Shown piece after piece: positions 27,123 through 34,614 of a stretch of 64,000 nucleotides of DNA. Position numbers and translations under genes: made by a program. The first letter of the stretch is position 1, and every line of letters begins with the position of its first letter. The notes beneath the pieces were generated by a model. It did no database searches. It had not been told where the DNA came from and worked only from the letters and a program-made list of their open reading frames with translations. The DNA comes from Planctomycetota bacterium (GTDB lineage: Bacteria; Planctomycetota; UBA1135; UBA2386): contig JADZDL010000316.1 of the NCBI GenBank assembly GCA_020851075.1, forward strand, positions 1 to 64,000, read 5' to 3'.

Positions 27123-27291
27123 ACACAATCCGCTTGCTCGCACCGAGTTTTGAGGTTCGGGGCGCCTGGGCGACGAATGGGGAGCACCCTTCTAGCCTCG
27201 GCGAGGGCTCGGCGCAACGGTGCTGACAGGAACCCTTGACCGGGGGCGAACTACCCTTTCCCGGCGGCCGACCTTCGATCATGCTGGGGGC

Positions 27292-29067
27292 ATGGCGGAA
27301 ACGCATGGCAAACCGGGCGCCGACGCGCCCTACCAGGTCGTGGCAAGGCGGTTTCGGCCCCAGACCTTCCAGGAGCTGGTGGGCCAGGACGAGGTGCTGC
27401 AGTCGCTGCGCATTGCGCTGCAGCAGCAGAAGGTGCCGCACGCGTTCTTGTTCTCGGGCAGCCGCGGGGTTGGCAAGACCACTTCGGCGCGCATCCTCGC
27501 GCGTTGCCTCAACTGCGAGAAGGGGCCGACGCCCGAACCGTGTGGCGAGTGTGATGCATGCCGGTCGATTCTCGACGGCAGCAATCCGGACGTGATCGAG
27601 ATCGACGCGGCGAGCAACAACAGCGTCGACGACGTGCGGGCGCTGCGCGAGCACACGAGTTTTGCGACGATGCGTTCGCGCTACCGCGTCGTGATCCTCG
27701 ACGAGGCGCACATGATGTCGAAGGGCGCCTTCAACGCGCTGCTGAAGACGCTCGAGGAACCGCCGCCCGCGGTGGTGTTCGTGCTGGCGACGACCGAGCT
27801 GCACAAGGTGCCGGAGACGATCCGTTCGCGGTGCCAGGTGCTGCTGTTCCGGCGCGTCGGCGAGACCGATCTGCAGCGACGGCTGCACATGATCGCCGAA
27901 CGCGATGGCGTCGTCGTGCCCGACGAAGTGCTCGCGGAGATCGCCAATTCGGTGCGCGGCGGCGTGCGCGATGCCGAAACCGCCCTCGAGCGCGTGTTGC
28001 CGCTCGCGCGCGAACTCGGCGCGAAGTTTGATCTCGCGGCGTATCGCGCGATGACCGCCAAGGTCGGTCTCGATGCGACGATGGCCGTGGTTGTGGGGTT
28101 GTTGGCGGGCGATGCGCGCGCCGGGTTGCACTTCGCGCGCGAGCAGCAGTCGCATGGCACCGATGAACGCGAAGCGCTCGGCGAACTCGTCGAAGCGCTG
28201 CGGTGGCTTCTGCTGATCAAGGTGGATGGGCCCGAGTCGGGCCTTGTGCCGGTGACGGGCGCATTGCGCGACCAGCTCATCACGTTGGCGAAGAATGCCT
28301 CGCTGCATCAGCTCGATGCGATGATCTCGGCCGGCGTGAAGGGGCGCGAGCGGCTGCGCATGCTGGAGGATCGCGGTGCCGTGTTTGAGGTCGCGCTCGT
28401 GCGCATGGCGCAGGCGGGTGCGTTGCCGACCCTGGCGGATCTGCTCGCGGAGGTGCGCGCGGGGGGGGGGATGACGTCGGGGCCGTCGAACGCTGCCCCT
28501 GTGGGGTCGGCGTCGCGCCCGCAGTTGGCTTCCGGTGGTGGCGGGCGACCGTCATCCCCGGCTCCGGCACCGATGGCGGCCGCGTTGCCGCCCGTGGCGC
28601 GCGCCGGCGATCTGCGTTCGCAGGTGCTCGCGCGCATGAAGGACCGGGCGCTGCTCAGTGCGACGCTCGAACTCTGCAAGGTGGAGGCGCCGAATGCGGC
28701 CGGAGTGGTGGTGATCACGCCGCAGACAGATCGGCGCATGTACCTCGACCGACTGGCGTCGACGGAAGTGCAGCGCGAGATCACGAAGTTCGTGCAGGAG
28801 GCGGTTGGTTCGCCGGTTGGCGTCGATTTCCGCATCGCGAATGCGACCGCAGCACCCGGCGGGGCGGTGGCCCCGCCGCCACCCAAGGCCGAGCCGGGCG
28901 AAGCGGCGAAGCGCGTCATGAAGGCGTTCAAGGGCCGCGTGGTCGAGGTCAACCCCGACGATCGGATTCGCAAGGAGGCGCCACCGCCGGCGGATGAGGA
29001 CGGTGCGCCGGTGGATGAGTCGTCGCCACTGCCGCCTGATCCACAGGAGCCCGATCCGCAGGAGTGA
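27292..29067 (+). CDS. dnaX: DNA polymerase III subunits gamma and tau
   Basis: The 591-residue protein is the clamp-loader ATPase. Residues ~1-240 form the AAA+ module: Walker A SGSRGVGKTT, a four-cysteine zinc site (CLNC...CGECDAC), Walker B VVILDEAHMMS and sensor SRCQ. The collar domain (~250-390) follows. The segment from ~394 on is the tau-specific region, rich in Pro/Ala/Gly. The ATG at 27292 begins the family's N-terminus. At codons 391-393 lies a run of ten G followed by ATGA; see the separate entry. It is upstream of ybaB and recR, as in many bacteria, but with two inserted genes. Confidence 0.96.
   Translation: MAETHGKPGADAPYQVVARRFRPQTFQELVGQDEVLQSLRIALQQQKVPHAFLFSGSRGVGKTTSARILARCLNCEKGPTPEPCGECDACRSILDGSNPDVIEIDAASNNSVDDVRALREHTSFATMRSRYRVVILDEAHMMSKGAFNALLKTLEEPPPAVVFVLATTELHKVPETIRSRCQVLLFRRVGETDLQRRLHMIAERDGVVVPDEVLAEIANSVRGGVRDAETALERVLPLARELGAKFDLAAYRAMTAKVGLDATMAVVVGLLAGDARAGLHFAREQQSHGTDEREALGELVEALRWLLLIKVDGPESGLVPVTGALRDQLITLAKNASLHQLDAMISAGVKGRERLRMLEDRGAVFEVALVRMAQAGALPTLADLLAEVRAGGGMTSGPSNAAPVGSASRPQLASGGGGRPSSPAPAPMAAALPPVARAGDLRSQVLARMKDRALLSATLELCKVEAPNAAGVVVITPQTDRRMYLDRLASTEVQREITKFVQEAVGSPVGVDFRIANATAAPGGAVAPPPPKAEPGEAAKRVMKAFKGRVVEVNPDDRIRKEAPPPADEDGAPVDESSPLPPDPQEPDPQE
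28449..28499 (+). promoter_or_regulatory. Possible frameshift/slippage element in dnaX
   Basis: GGAGGT (28449-28454) is a Shine-Dalgarno-like motif. Six bases later a run of ten G covers 28461-28470, directly followed by ATGA. Nine bases after the run, GGGGC (28479-28483) can pair with GCCCC (28495-28499). Loss of one G, or a +1 shift, reads GGA TGA and stops at once, giving a 393-residue gamma-like protein. A -1 shift stays open until a TGA at 28995. The elements mirror those of E. coli and Thermus dnaX but the sequence is different. Confidence 0.6.
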
Positions 29068-29083
29068 GTGCACTCACTCCTGC
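29058..29083. terminator. 26-bp perfect palindrome between dnaX and the KamA-like gene
   Basis: GCAGGAGTGAGTG is followed directly by its exact reverse complement CACTCACTCCTGC. It spans the dnaX stop codon and lies between two convergent genes. It could form a bidirectional terminator hairpin or a protein-binding site. No T run follows on either strand. Confidence 0.5.
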
Positions 29084-29100
29084 ACGGTGCCGCCGCGGTC

Positions 29101-30507
29101 CTACTCCCACTCGACGTGGCCAAAGGTCGTCACGCGCTTGCGCGCGCGCGAACGATCGCCCCAGGACGGCTGCCAGCCCTGCTTCTTCATCGCGCGAATG
29201 GTCGGTTGAAACCACCATTCCTTCTCGCCGAGCGCGGGTTTCAACTGGTCGAGCCATGTCGCCTTCTCGTCGTACTTGGCGAAGAACACGCGATTGACCC
29301 ACGCCGGATCGCGCGCCTGCAGGAACTTCAGCACGAACACCTTCTCGCCGTGGATCTCGGCTACGCCGTCGACGAGCACCTTGCCAGGCGTCGCCGACAT
29401 CGAGGGCCCTCGCACGGTGCGGCCGAGGCCTGACACGCGGCGGTAGGCCGTCGTGAAGATGTCGTAGGCGCGCGCGAGCGGGACTTCGAAGTAGTGCTTG
29501 GGGCCGGTGTCGCGTTCGACAAACATGTAGTAGGGCACCGCGCCGAGCACGATCTGGCGCTTCCAGAGGTCGGCCCAGGTCTGCGCATCGTCGTTGACGT
29601 GCTTGATGAGTGGCGCCTGGCAGCGCACGGTGGCTCCGGCCGTGCGCAGGCGTTCGACGGCGGCCTGCGCGGTCACCGTGTCGAGTTCGCGCGGGTGGCT
29701 GTAGTGGGCCATGATGGCGAGGTGGCGGCCAGCCTGGTGCACTTCTTCGAACAGGCGCATGAGGTCGTCGGCGTCGTCGTCGACCGTGAAACGCTGCGGC
29801 CAGTACGCGGGCGCCTTCGTGCCGATGCGGATGCTGACCAGGTGGTCGAGGTCGGCGGCGAGCAGTGGCTCGAGGTAACGGCGCAGCACGCGCGTCTTCA
29901 TGACCATTGGATCCCCGCCAGTGAATAGCACACTGTTGACTTCGGGGTGCTCGCGCAGGTAGGCGACCAGCTGGTCCGCTTCGCGCGCCGCGAACTTGAG
30001 TTCGTCGAGGCCGACAAACTGCGGCCAGCGGAAACAATAGGTGCAGTAGGTGTGGCAGGTCTGGCCACTGCTCGGGAAGAACAGCACCGTCTCGCGGTAC
30101 TTGTGCTGCATGCCCGCCAGCGACGTGCCTTCGAGGCGCGGCACGTTGAGTTCGACCTGGCCGGCCGGGTGTGGATTGAGCGCAATCTGGATCTTGCGCG
30201 CTTCCTTCTGGAGCTCCGCTTCGCTCGCGTCGGCGCGCAGCAGGTCCATCATGTGCCGGAGGTCCTTGTCCGCGAGCATGCCGGGCTGCGGGAAGGTCAG
30301 TTGGAAGATCGGATCTTCCGGCACGTGGTCCCAATCGATGAGCTCGTCGCAGACGTAATCGTTCACGCGGAATGGCAGCACGCAGGCCACTGCCTTCATC
30401 GCCAGGAGTTCGTCGTTGCTGAACCTGCCCAACTGCGGGATGCGGTCGAGGTCGCGGCGGGTGTAGACGCGGAACTTGCGCGGCGGCACGTGGAACTGCT
30501 TCGGCAT
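29101..30507 (-). CDS. KamA-family radical SAM protein, atypical
   Basis: The 468-residue protein has the radical SAM motif CHTYCTYC (C151, C155, C158) and the KamA-family core (FTGGDPMVMK, SIRIGTKAPAYWPQRF, PYYMFVERDTGPKHYFEVP). In lysine 2,3-aminomutase a PLP-binding Lys follows shortly after the HF-RTP segment (family pattern PVSKG). The aligned residue here is R346 (PLARA). The substrate-binding Asp in the following VVDAPGGGG-type loop is also replaced (VRGPSMSATPG). So it shares ancestry and the SAM cleavage site, but lysine aminomutase activity is doubtful. It is convergent with dnaX. Confidence 0.85.
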   Translation of the reverse strand: MPKQFHVPPRKFRVYTRRDLDRIPQLGRFSNDELLAMKAVACVLPFRVNDYVCDELIDWDHVPEDPIFQLTFPQPGMLADKDLRHMMDLLRADASEAELQKEARKIQIALNPHPAGQVELNVPRLEGTSLAGMQHKYRETVLFFPSSGQTCHTYCTYCFRWPQFVGLDELKFAAREADQLVAYLREHPEVNSVLFTGGDPMVMKTRVLRRYLEPLLAADLDHLVSIRIGTKAPAYWPQRFTVDDDADDLMRLFEEVHQAGRHLAIMAHYSHPRELDTVTAQAAVERLRTAGATVRCQAPLIKHVNDDAQTWADLWKRQIVLGAVPYYMFVERDTGPKHYFEVPLARAYDIFTTAYRRVSGLGRTVRGPSMSATPGKVLVDGVAEIHGEKVFVLKFLQARDPAWVNRVFFAKYDEKATWLDQLKPALGEKEWWFQPTIRAMKKQGWQPSWGDRSRARKRVTTFGHVEWE

Positions 30508-30734
30508 GATGGTCCTGGCTGTCGGGCGACCGTGGAGGCCGCTCTCTGGGGGAGATGAAGTAGCGATTCCCCCGGGGCGTACTCAGGAACACGCGAAGGG
30601 GGGGCCGCCCAGGGTAACACGTGCGGTTTCGCCTCGACAACCGCCGATTGCCGCAGGGGAACGTCTTCCGCGTTTGCTTGCGGTCGACGTAAGACCCGAT
30701 CCATGCGACGATCTGCGGTCACGCCCCAGCACTC

Positions 30735-33515
30735 ATGCGCAATTCATCCAGTCTACTTGCAGCAGCGGTGCTGCTTCTGTGCGCGATCCCAGCGCAGTCG
30801 TTCCGCAACTTCGAAAGTGGCCCCGTGCACTCGGTGCGGGTCAGCGCGGATGGTTCGCGGCTGTTCGTCGTCGACACGGTGGGCGGCAACCTCTGTGTGT
30901 TCGATCTCGGCAATGCGGTTGCGCCTGTGCTGCTTGCGGAGATCCCCGTGGGGCTCGATCCAGTGTCGGTGATGCCGCGCACGCGCGACGAGGTATGGGT
31001 CGTGAACCTCGTTTCCGACAGCCTCAGCATCGTCGATGTGGCGCAGCGCCGCGTCGTCGACACGCTGCGCGTCGTGGATGAACCGAGCGACGTCGTATTT
31101 GCCGCCGGCAAGGCGTTTGTGAGCGCGGCTACGACCGACAGGATCCACGTCTTCGATCTCGCGACGCATGCGGCGCTGGGCTCCATTCCGGTATTTGGCA
31201 AGGATCCTCGCGCGCTGGCCGTGAGCCCCGATGGTGCGCACGTCTATGCGGTGATCCAGCGTTCGGGCAACGGCACCACGGTCGTGCCGGAGTTCCTGGC
31301 GCCACTGCCGCCGCCGCCGACGAATCCGCTGTTGCCCACGGCGCCCAACCAGAGCATTCTCGTTCGTGCGGACGATCCGGCCTGGTCGGCGGCCAATCCG
31401 TTCACCCTGCCCGATAACGATGTGGCTGAGATCGATAGCGCCACCTTGCAGGTGACGCGCTACTTCCCGAACGTCGGCACGACCAATACGGGCATCGCTG
31501 TGCATCCCGTGACCGGCGACGTGTGGGTCGCCAACACCGATGCGCGCAATCTCGTGCGCTTCGAGACGGCCTTGCGCGGTCACGCGATCGACAGTCGGCT
31601 CACGCGCATCACGACCGGCGCGTTGCCCGTGGTCACCGCGTTCGACCTCAATCCGGGCGTGAACTACAACCAGCTGCCAAACCCGAGTTCCCTCGCGAAT
31701 GCGCTCGCGGAGCCATTTGGCGTGGTGATCGATGCGGGGGCCGGTCTCGTCTACACGGCCGCGCAGGGTACCGACCGCATCGGTGTCACGGACCTCTCCG
31801 GCAATGTGATGGCGCGCATCGAAATCGGCAACACGCCGGGCACGTTGGTGAATACGCGGCAGAAACGCGGCCCGCGGGCGCTTGCGCTGCATCCGGCGCA
31901 GAACGTGCTCTACGTGCACAACCACCTCAGCGGCACGTTGTCGATCGTCGACACGGTGTCGCGCGCGGTGCTCGCCGAACTCCCGGTCAGCACATGGGAC
32001 CCGATGCCGGGGACGCTACGCGAGGGGCGCAAGTTCCTCTACGACGCGAAACTCTCGGGCAACGGCACGATGTCGTGTGCAGCGTGCCACATCGACGGCG
32101 ATACCGATGGCATCGCGTGGGACCTCGGCGATCCGACGGGTTCGATGGCCGCCGCACCGTCGCAGCCGTTCCCGTTCAGTCTCGGCATCACGCCGTTCCA
32201 TCCGATGAAGGGGCCGATGACGACGCAGACGCTGCGCGGGCTGCAAGGCAGCGATCCGCTGCATTGGCGCGGCGATCGCGCCAACTTCCAGGCCTTCAAC
32301 GGTGCATTTGCCTCGTTGCTCGGTGGCGCGGTGATTGCCGTGCAGGACATGAACGACTTCGCGGCGTTCGCGACGTCGATCACGATGCCTGGGAACCCCA
32401 ACCAGCAGCTCGATCGTTCGTACCGCACCTTGCCCGTGGGCAACAACGAAGCTGCGGGCCTCGCTGCGTTCCAGGCGCAGGTCGCCAACCTGCCACTGGT
32501 GGGCGCCGCAAGCTGCGCCACGTGCCACGCGCTGCCGACCGGCAGCAACCATCGCATCGTCAGCGGACTCATCCTCAACGAGCCGCAGCAGATGAAGGTG
32601 CCGCACTTGCGCAACCTCTACCGCAAGGTCGGGTTCAACCGGGTGCCTGGGCCGCAGAAGTCGGGGTTTGGGTTCACGCACGACGGCGCGATCGACAACC
32701 TCTCGACGTTCCTGCAGATCCAGCAGTTCAGCACCTGGCCGGTGGCCACCAAGGACGACATCGCGACGTTCCTGCTCAGTTTCGATACGGGCACGGCGCC
32801 GGCGGTGGGGCTGCAGGTGACGGTGACGCCTGCGAACGGGAACAGCGCTGCCGTGCAGAGCGACTTGAACCTGCTGGCGGCGCGTTCGCTCGCGGGGGAC
32901 TTCGACGTGTTGGCACACGGCGAACTCGATGGTCGCATCGCCGGCCTGCTCTACGCGCCGGCGACTGGACTCTGGACCGTCGATCGCACCGGCGAAGGGC
33001 CGTTCTCGACCGCGCAGTTGCTGGCCAAGGCGCTCGCCGGAACGGCTCAGCTGACGTTCGCGGCGGTCATGCCGGGCAATGGCCCGCGCCAGGGTCTCGA
33101 TCGCGACCAGGATGGCAGCCGCAACGGCGACGAGGCCGCTTCTGCCTACGGCACCGCCACCGCGGGATGTCCTGGCGAACCCCGTCTGCTGGCCAATTCG
33201 GAGCCGCGGCTAGGCAACGATGCGTTTGCCTACACGATGGACCACGCACCGGCCAGCGGTGGTGGGTTCGTGCTCCTGGGGCTCGTGCCGGGCGCATTGC
33301 CGATCGCGGGCATCTCCGTGCTCGTCGATCCGAACACGGCGGTGGCGCAGTTCGTGCTCAGCGATGCCCACGGCGAGGCCACGCAACGCTTCGCGATGCC
33401 GGCCGATCCGGCGTTTGCGGGGCTCTCGGTCTATGCCCAGGTGGGTTGGCTCGACGCCTGCGGGCCGATGGGACTCAGCGCGAGCCGTGGACTTGCCCTC
33501 ACGATCCGTCCGTAG
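30735..33515 (+). CDS. Secreted YVTN beta-propeller / two-haem cytochrome c protein
   Basis: The 926-residue protein has a signal peptide (MRNSSSLLAAAVLLLCAIPAQS). Residues ~25-430 are a YVTN-type seven-bladed propeller (SVRVSADGSRLFVVDTVGG, SIVDVAQRRVVDTLRV). A cytochrome/MauG-like part follows, with two haem c sites: CAACH (C448, C451, H452) and CATCH (C594, C597, H598). The last ~120 residues, from GCPGEPRLLANSEPRLGND to GLALTIRP, match the C-terminal domain of the Kelch proteins. It is likely exported and may transfer electrons or make a protein modification. Substrate unknown. Confidence 0.85.
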   Translation: MRNSSSLLAAAVLLLCAIPAQSFRNFESGPVHSVRVSADGSRLFVVDTVGGNLCVFDLGNAVAPVLLAEIPVGLDPVSVMPRTRDEVWVVNLVSDSLSIVDVAQRRVVDTLRVVDEPSDVVFAAGKAFVSAATTDRIHVFDLATHAALGSIPVFGKDPRALAVSPDGAHVYAVIQRSGNGTTVVPEFLAPLPPPPTNPLLPTAPNQSILVRADDPAWSAANPFTLPDNDVAEIDSATLQVTRYFPNVGTTNTGIAVHPVTGDVWVANTDARNLVRFETALRGHAIDSRLTRITTGALPVVTAFDLNPGVNYNQLPNPSSLANALAEPFGVVIDAGAGLVYTAAQGTDRIGVTDLSGNVMARIEIGNTPGTLVNTRQKRGPRALALHPAQNVLYVHNHLSGTLSIVDTVSRAVLAELPVSTWDPMPGTLREGRKFLYDAKLSGNGTMSCAACHIDGDTDGIAWDLGDPTGSMAAAPSQPFPFSLGITPFHPMKGPMTTQTLRGLQGSDPLHWRGDRANFQAFNGAFASLLGGAVIAVQDMNDFAAFATSITMPGNPNQQLDRSYRTLPVGNNEAAGLAAFQAQVANLPLVGAASCATCHALPTGSNHRIVSGLILNEPQQMKVPHLRNLYRKVGFNRVPGPQKSGFGFTHDGAIDNLSTFLQIQQFSTWPVATKDDIATFLLSFDTGTAPAVGLQVTVTPANGNSAAVQSDLNLLAARSLAGDFDVLAHGELDGRIAGLLYAPATGLWTVDRTGEGPFSTAQLLAKALAGTAQLTFAAVMPGNGPRQGLDRDQDGSRNGDEAASAYGTATAGCPGEPRLLANSEPRLGNDAFAYTMDHAPASGGGFVLLGLVPGALPIAGISVLVDPNTAVAQFVLSDAHGEATQRFAMPADPAFAGLSVYAQVGWLDACGPMGLSASRGLALTIRP

Positions 33516-33536
33516 CGAAAGCAAGGCATGGATGCC

Positions 33537-33552
33537 GGAGCCCGCTCCGGGC
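33537..33552 (+). terminator. Hairpin after the cytochrome gene
   Basis: CCGGAGC (33537-33543) pairs perfectly with GCTCCGG (33546-33552) around CC. It lies ~20 bases after the stop at 33515 and before ybaB. No T run follows. Confidence 0.4.
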
Positions 33553-33587
33553 ATGATCCGGGCTTCCCACAGCCCCAACAGGACACC

Positions 33588-33914
33588 ATGGCGACTGGAT
33601 TCGGTGACATGAGCAGCCTGCTCAAGCAGGCGCAGGAAATGCAGCGGCGGATGGCCGACACGCAGCGTTCGCTCGGCGAGCGCATTCTCGAAGGTTCGGC
33701 CGGCGGCGGCGCCGTGAAGGCCTACGTGAACGGCAACCAGGAGCTGCAGGCGGTCAAGATCCAGAAGGCGGCGGTGGACCCTACCGACGTCGAGACGCTC
33801 GAAGACCTCGTCACGGGCGCCGTGAAGCAGGCGTTGGCCGCGGCGAAGGAACTGCGCGATCGCGAGATGGCGAAGGTCACCGGCGGCATGAACCTGCCCG
33901 GAATGGGCTTCTAA
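33588..33914 (+). CDS. ybaB: YbaB/EbfC nucleoid-associated protein
   Basis: The 108-residue protein matches the YbaB/EbfC DNA-binding family: MSSLLKQAQEMQRRMADTQ, GGGAVKAYVNGNQEL, the LEDLVTGAVKQAL helix, and a Met/Gly-rich C-terminus GGMNLPGMGF. It is a small dimeric protein that coats DNA. It is encoded directly before recR, which is the usual dnaX-ybaB-recR order except for the two genes inserted after dnaX. The ATG at 33588 is chosen to match family length. Confidence 0.95.
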   Translation: MATGFGDMSSLLKQAQEMQRRMADTQRSLGERILEGSAGGGAVKAYVNGNQELQAVKIQKAAVDPTDVETLEDLVTGAVKQALAAAKELRDREMAKVTGGMNLPGMGF

Positions 33915-33976
33915 GAGGGGCCCGCCGGCAGAGTGCTGCTGAGCTTGACCTGCCGAGTTCGACCCGCCGAGGCCCG

Positions 33977-34576
33977 ATGGCAAACCGCGATCGCACGATC
34001 GAGAACCTGATCGAGCAACTGAACCGGCTGCCGGGCATTGGCCCGAAGAGTGCCGAGCGGCTCGCATTCCATCTGCTGCGCATCGATACCGAAGAGGCGC
34101 TGCAATTGGCGCGCGCCATCGAACAGGTGCGCGCGGCCGTGAAGACGTGTTCGCGCTGCAGCAACCTCGACGCGCAGGATCCGTGCAGCATCTGCATGGA
34201 CGGTTCGCGCGATGCGACGATGCTGCTCGTGGTCGAGGATCCGCGCGAGATCGCGCGTTTCGAGGACGTTGGCTACAAGGGCCGTTACCACGTGCTCGGT
34301 GGCCGGCTGTCGCAGCTCGAAGGCATTCGCCCCGAGGACCTCACCACGTCGCAGCTGCTCGCGCGCGTCCAGAAGGACAAGCCCGCGGAAGTGTGCCTCG
34401 CGACCAATCCCGACCTCGAAGGCGAAGGCACCGCGCGCGTGCTCGCGGAGCGCCTCGTGCCGCTCGGTTGCAAGGTGACGCGGCTCGCGCGCGGCCTGCC
34501 GGCGGGATCGTCGATCGCGCAGGTCAGCGCCTCGATTCTCGCCGATGCGATCGAAGGTCGTCGGTCCCTATCGTGA
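33977..34576 (+). CDS. recR: Recombination mediator RecR
   Basis: The 199-residue protein works with RecF/RecO in loading RecA at gaps. The helix-hairpin-helix segment is at residues ~12-30 (LNRLPGIGPKSAERLAFHLL), the zinc site is C58, C61, C70 and C73, and the Toprim domain follows (LLVVEDPREIARFED ... ATNPDLEGEGTA). The C-terminal Walker-like helix region LARGLPAGSSI is normal. Length is typical. Confidence 0.97.
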   Translation: MANRDRTIENLIEQLNRLPGIGPKSAERLAFHLLRIDTEEALQLARAIEQVRAAVKTCSRCSNLDAQDPCSICMDGSRDATMLLVVEDPREIARFEDVGYKGRYHVLGGRLSQLEGIRPEDLTTSQLLARVQKDKPAEVCLATNPDLEGEGTARVLAERLVPLGCKVTRLARGLPAGSSIAQVSASILADAIEGRRSLS

Positions 34577-34614
34577 CCCACCTGCCGTGAGCAACCTGCC
34601 ATGAGCACTGGGCC

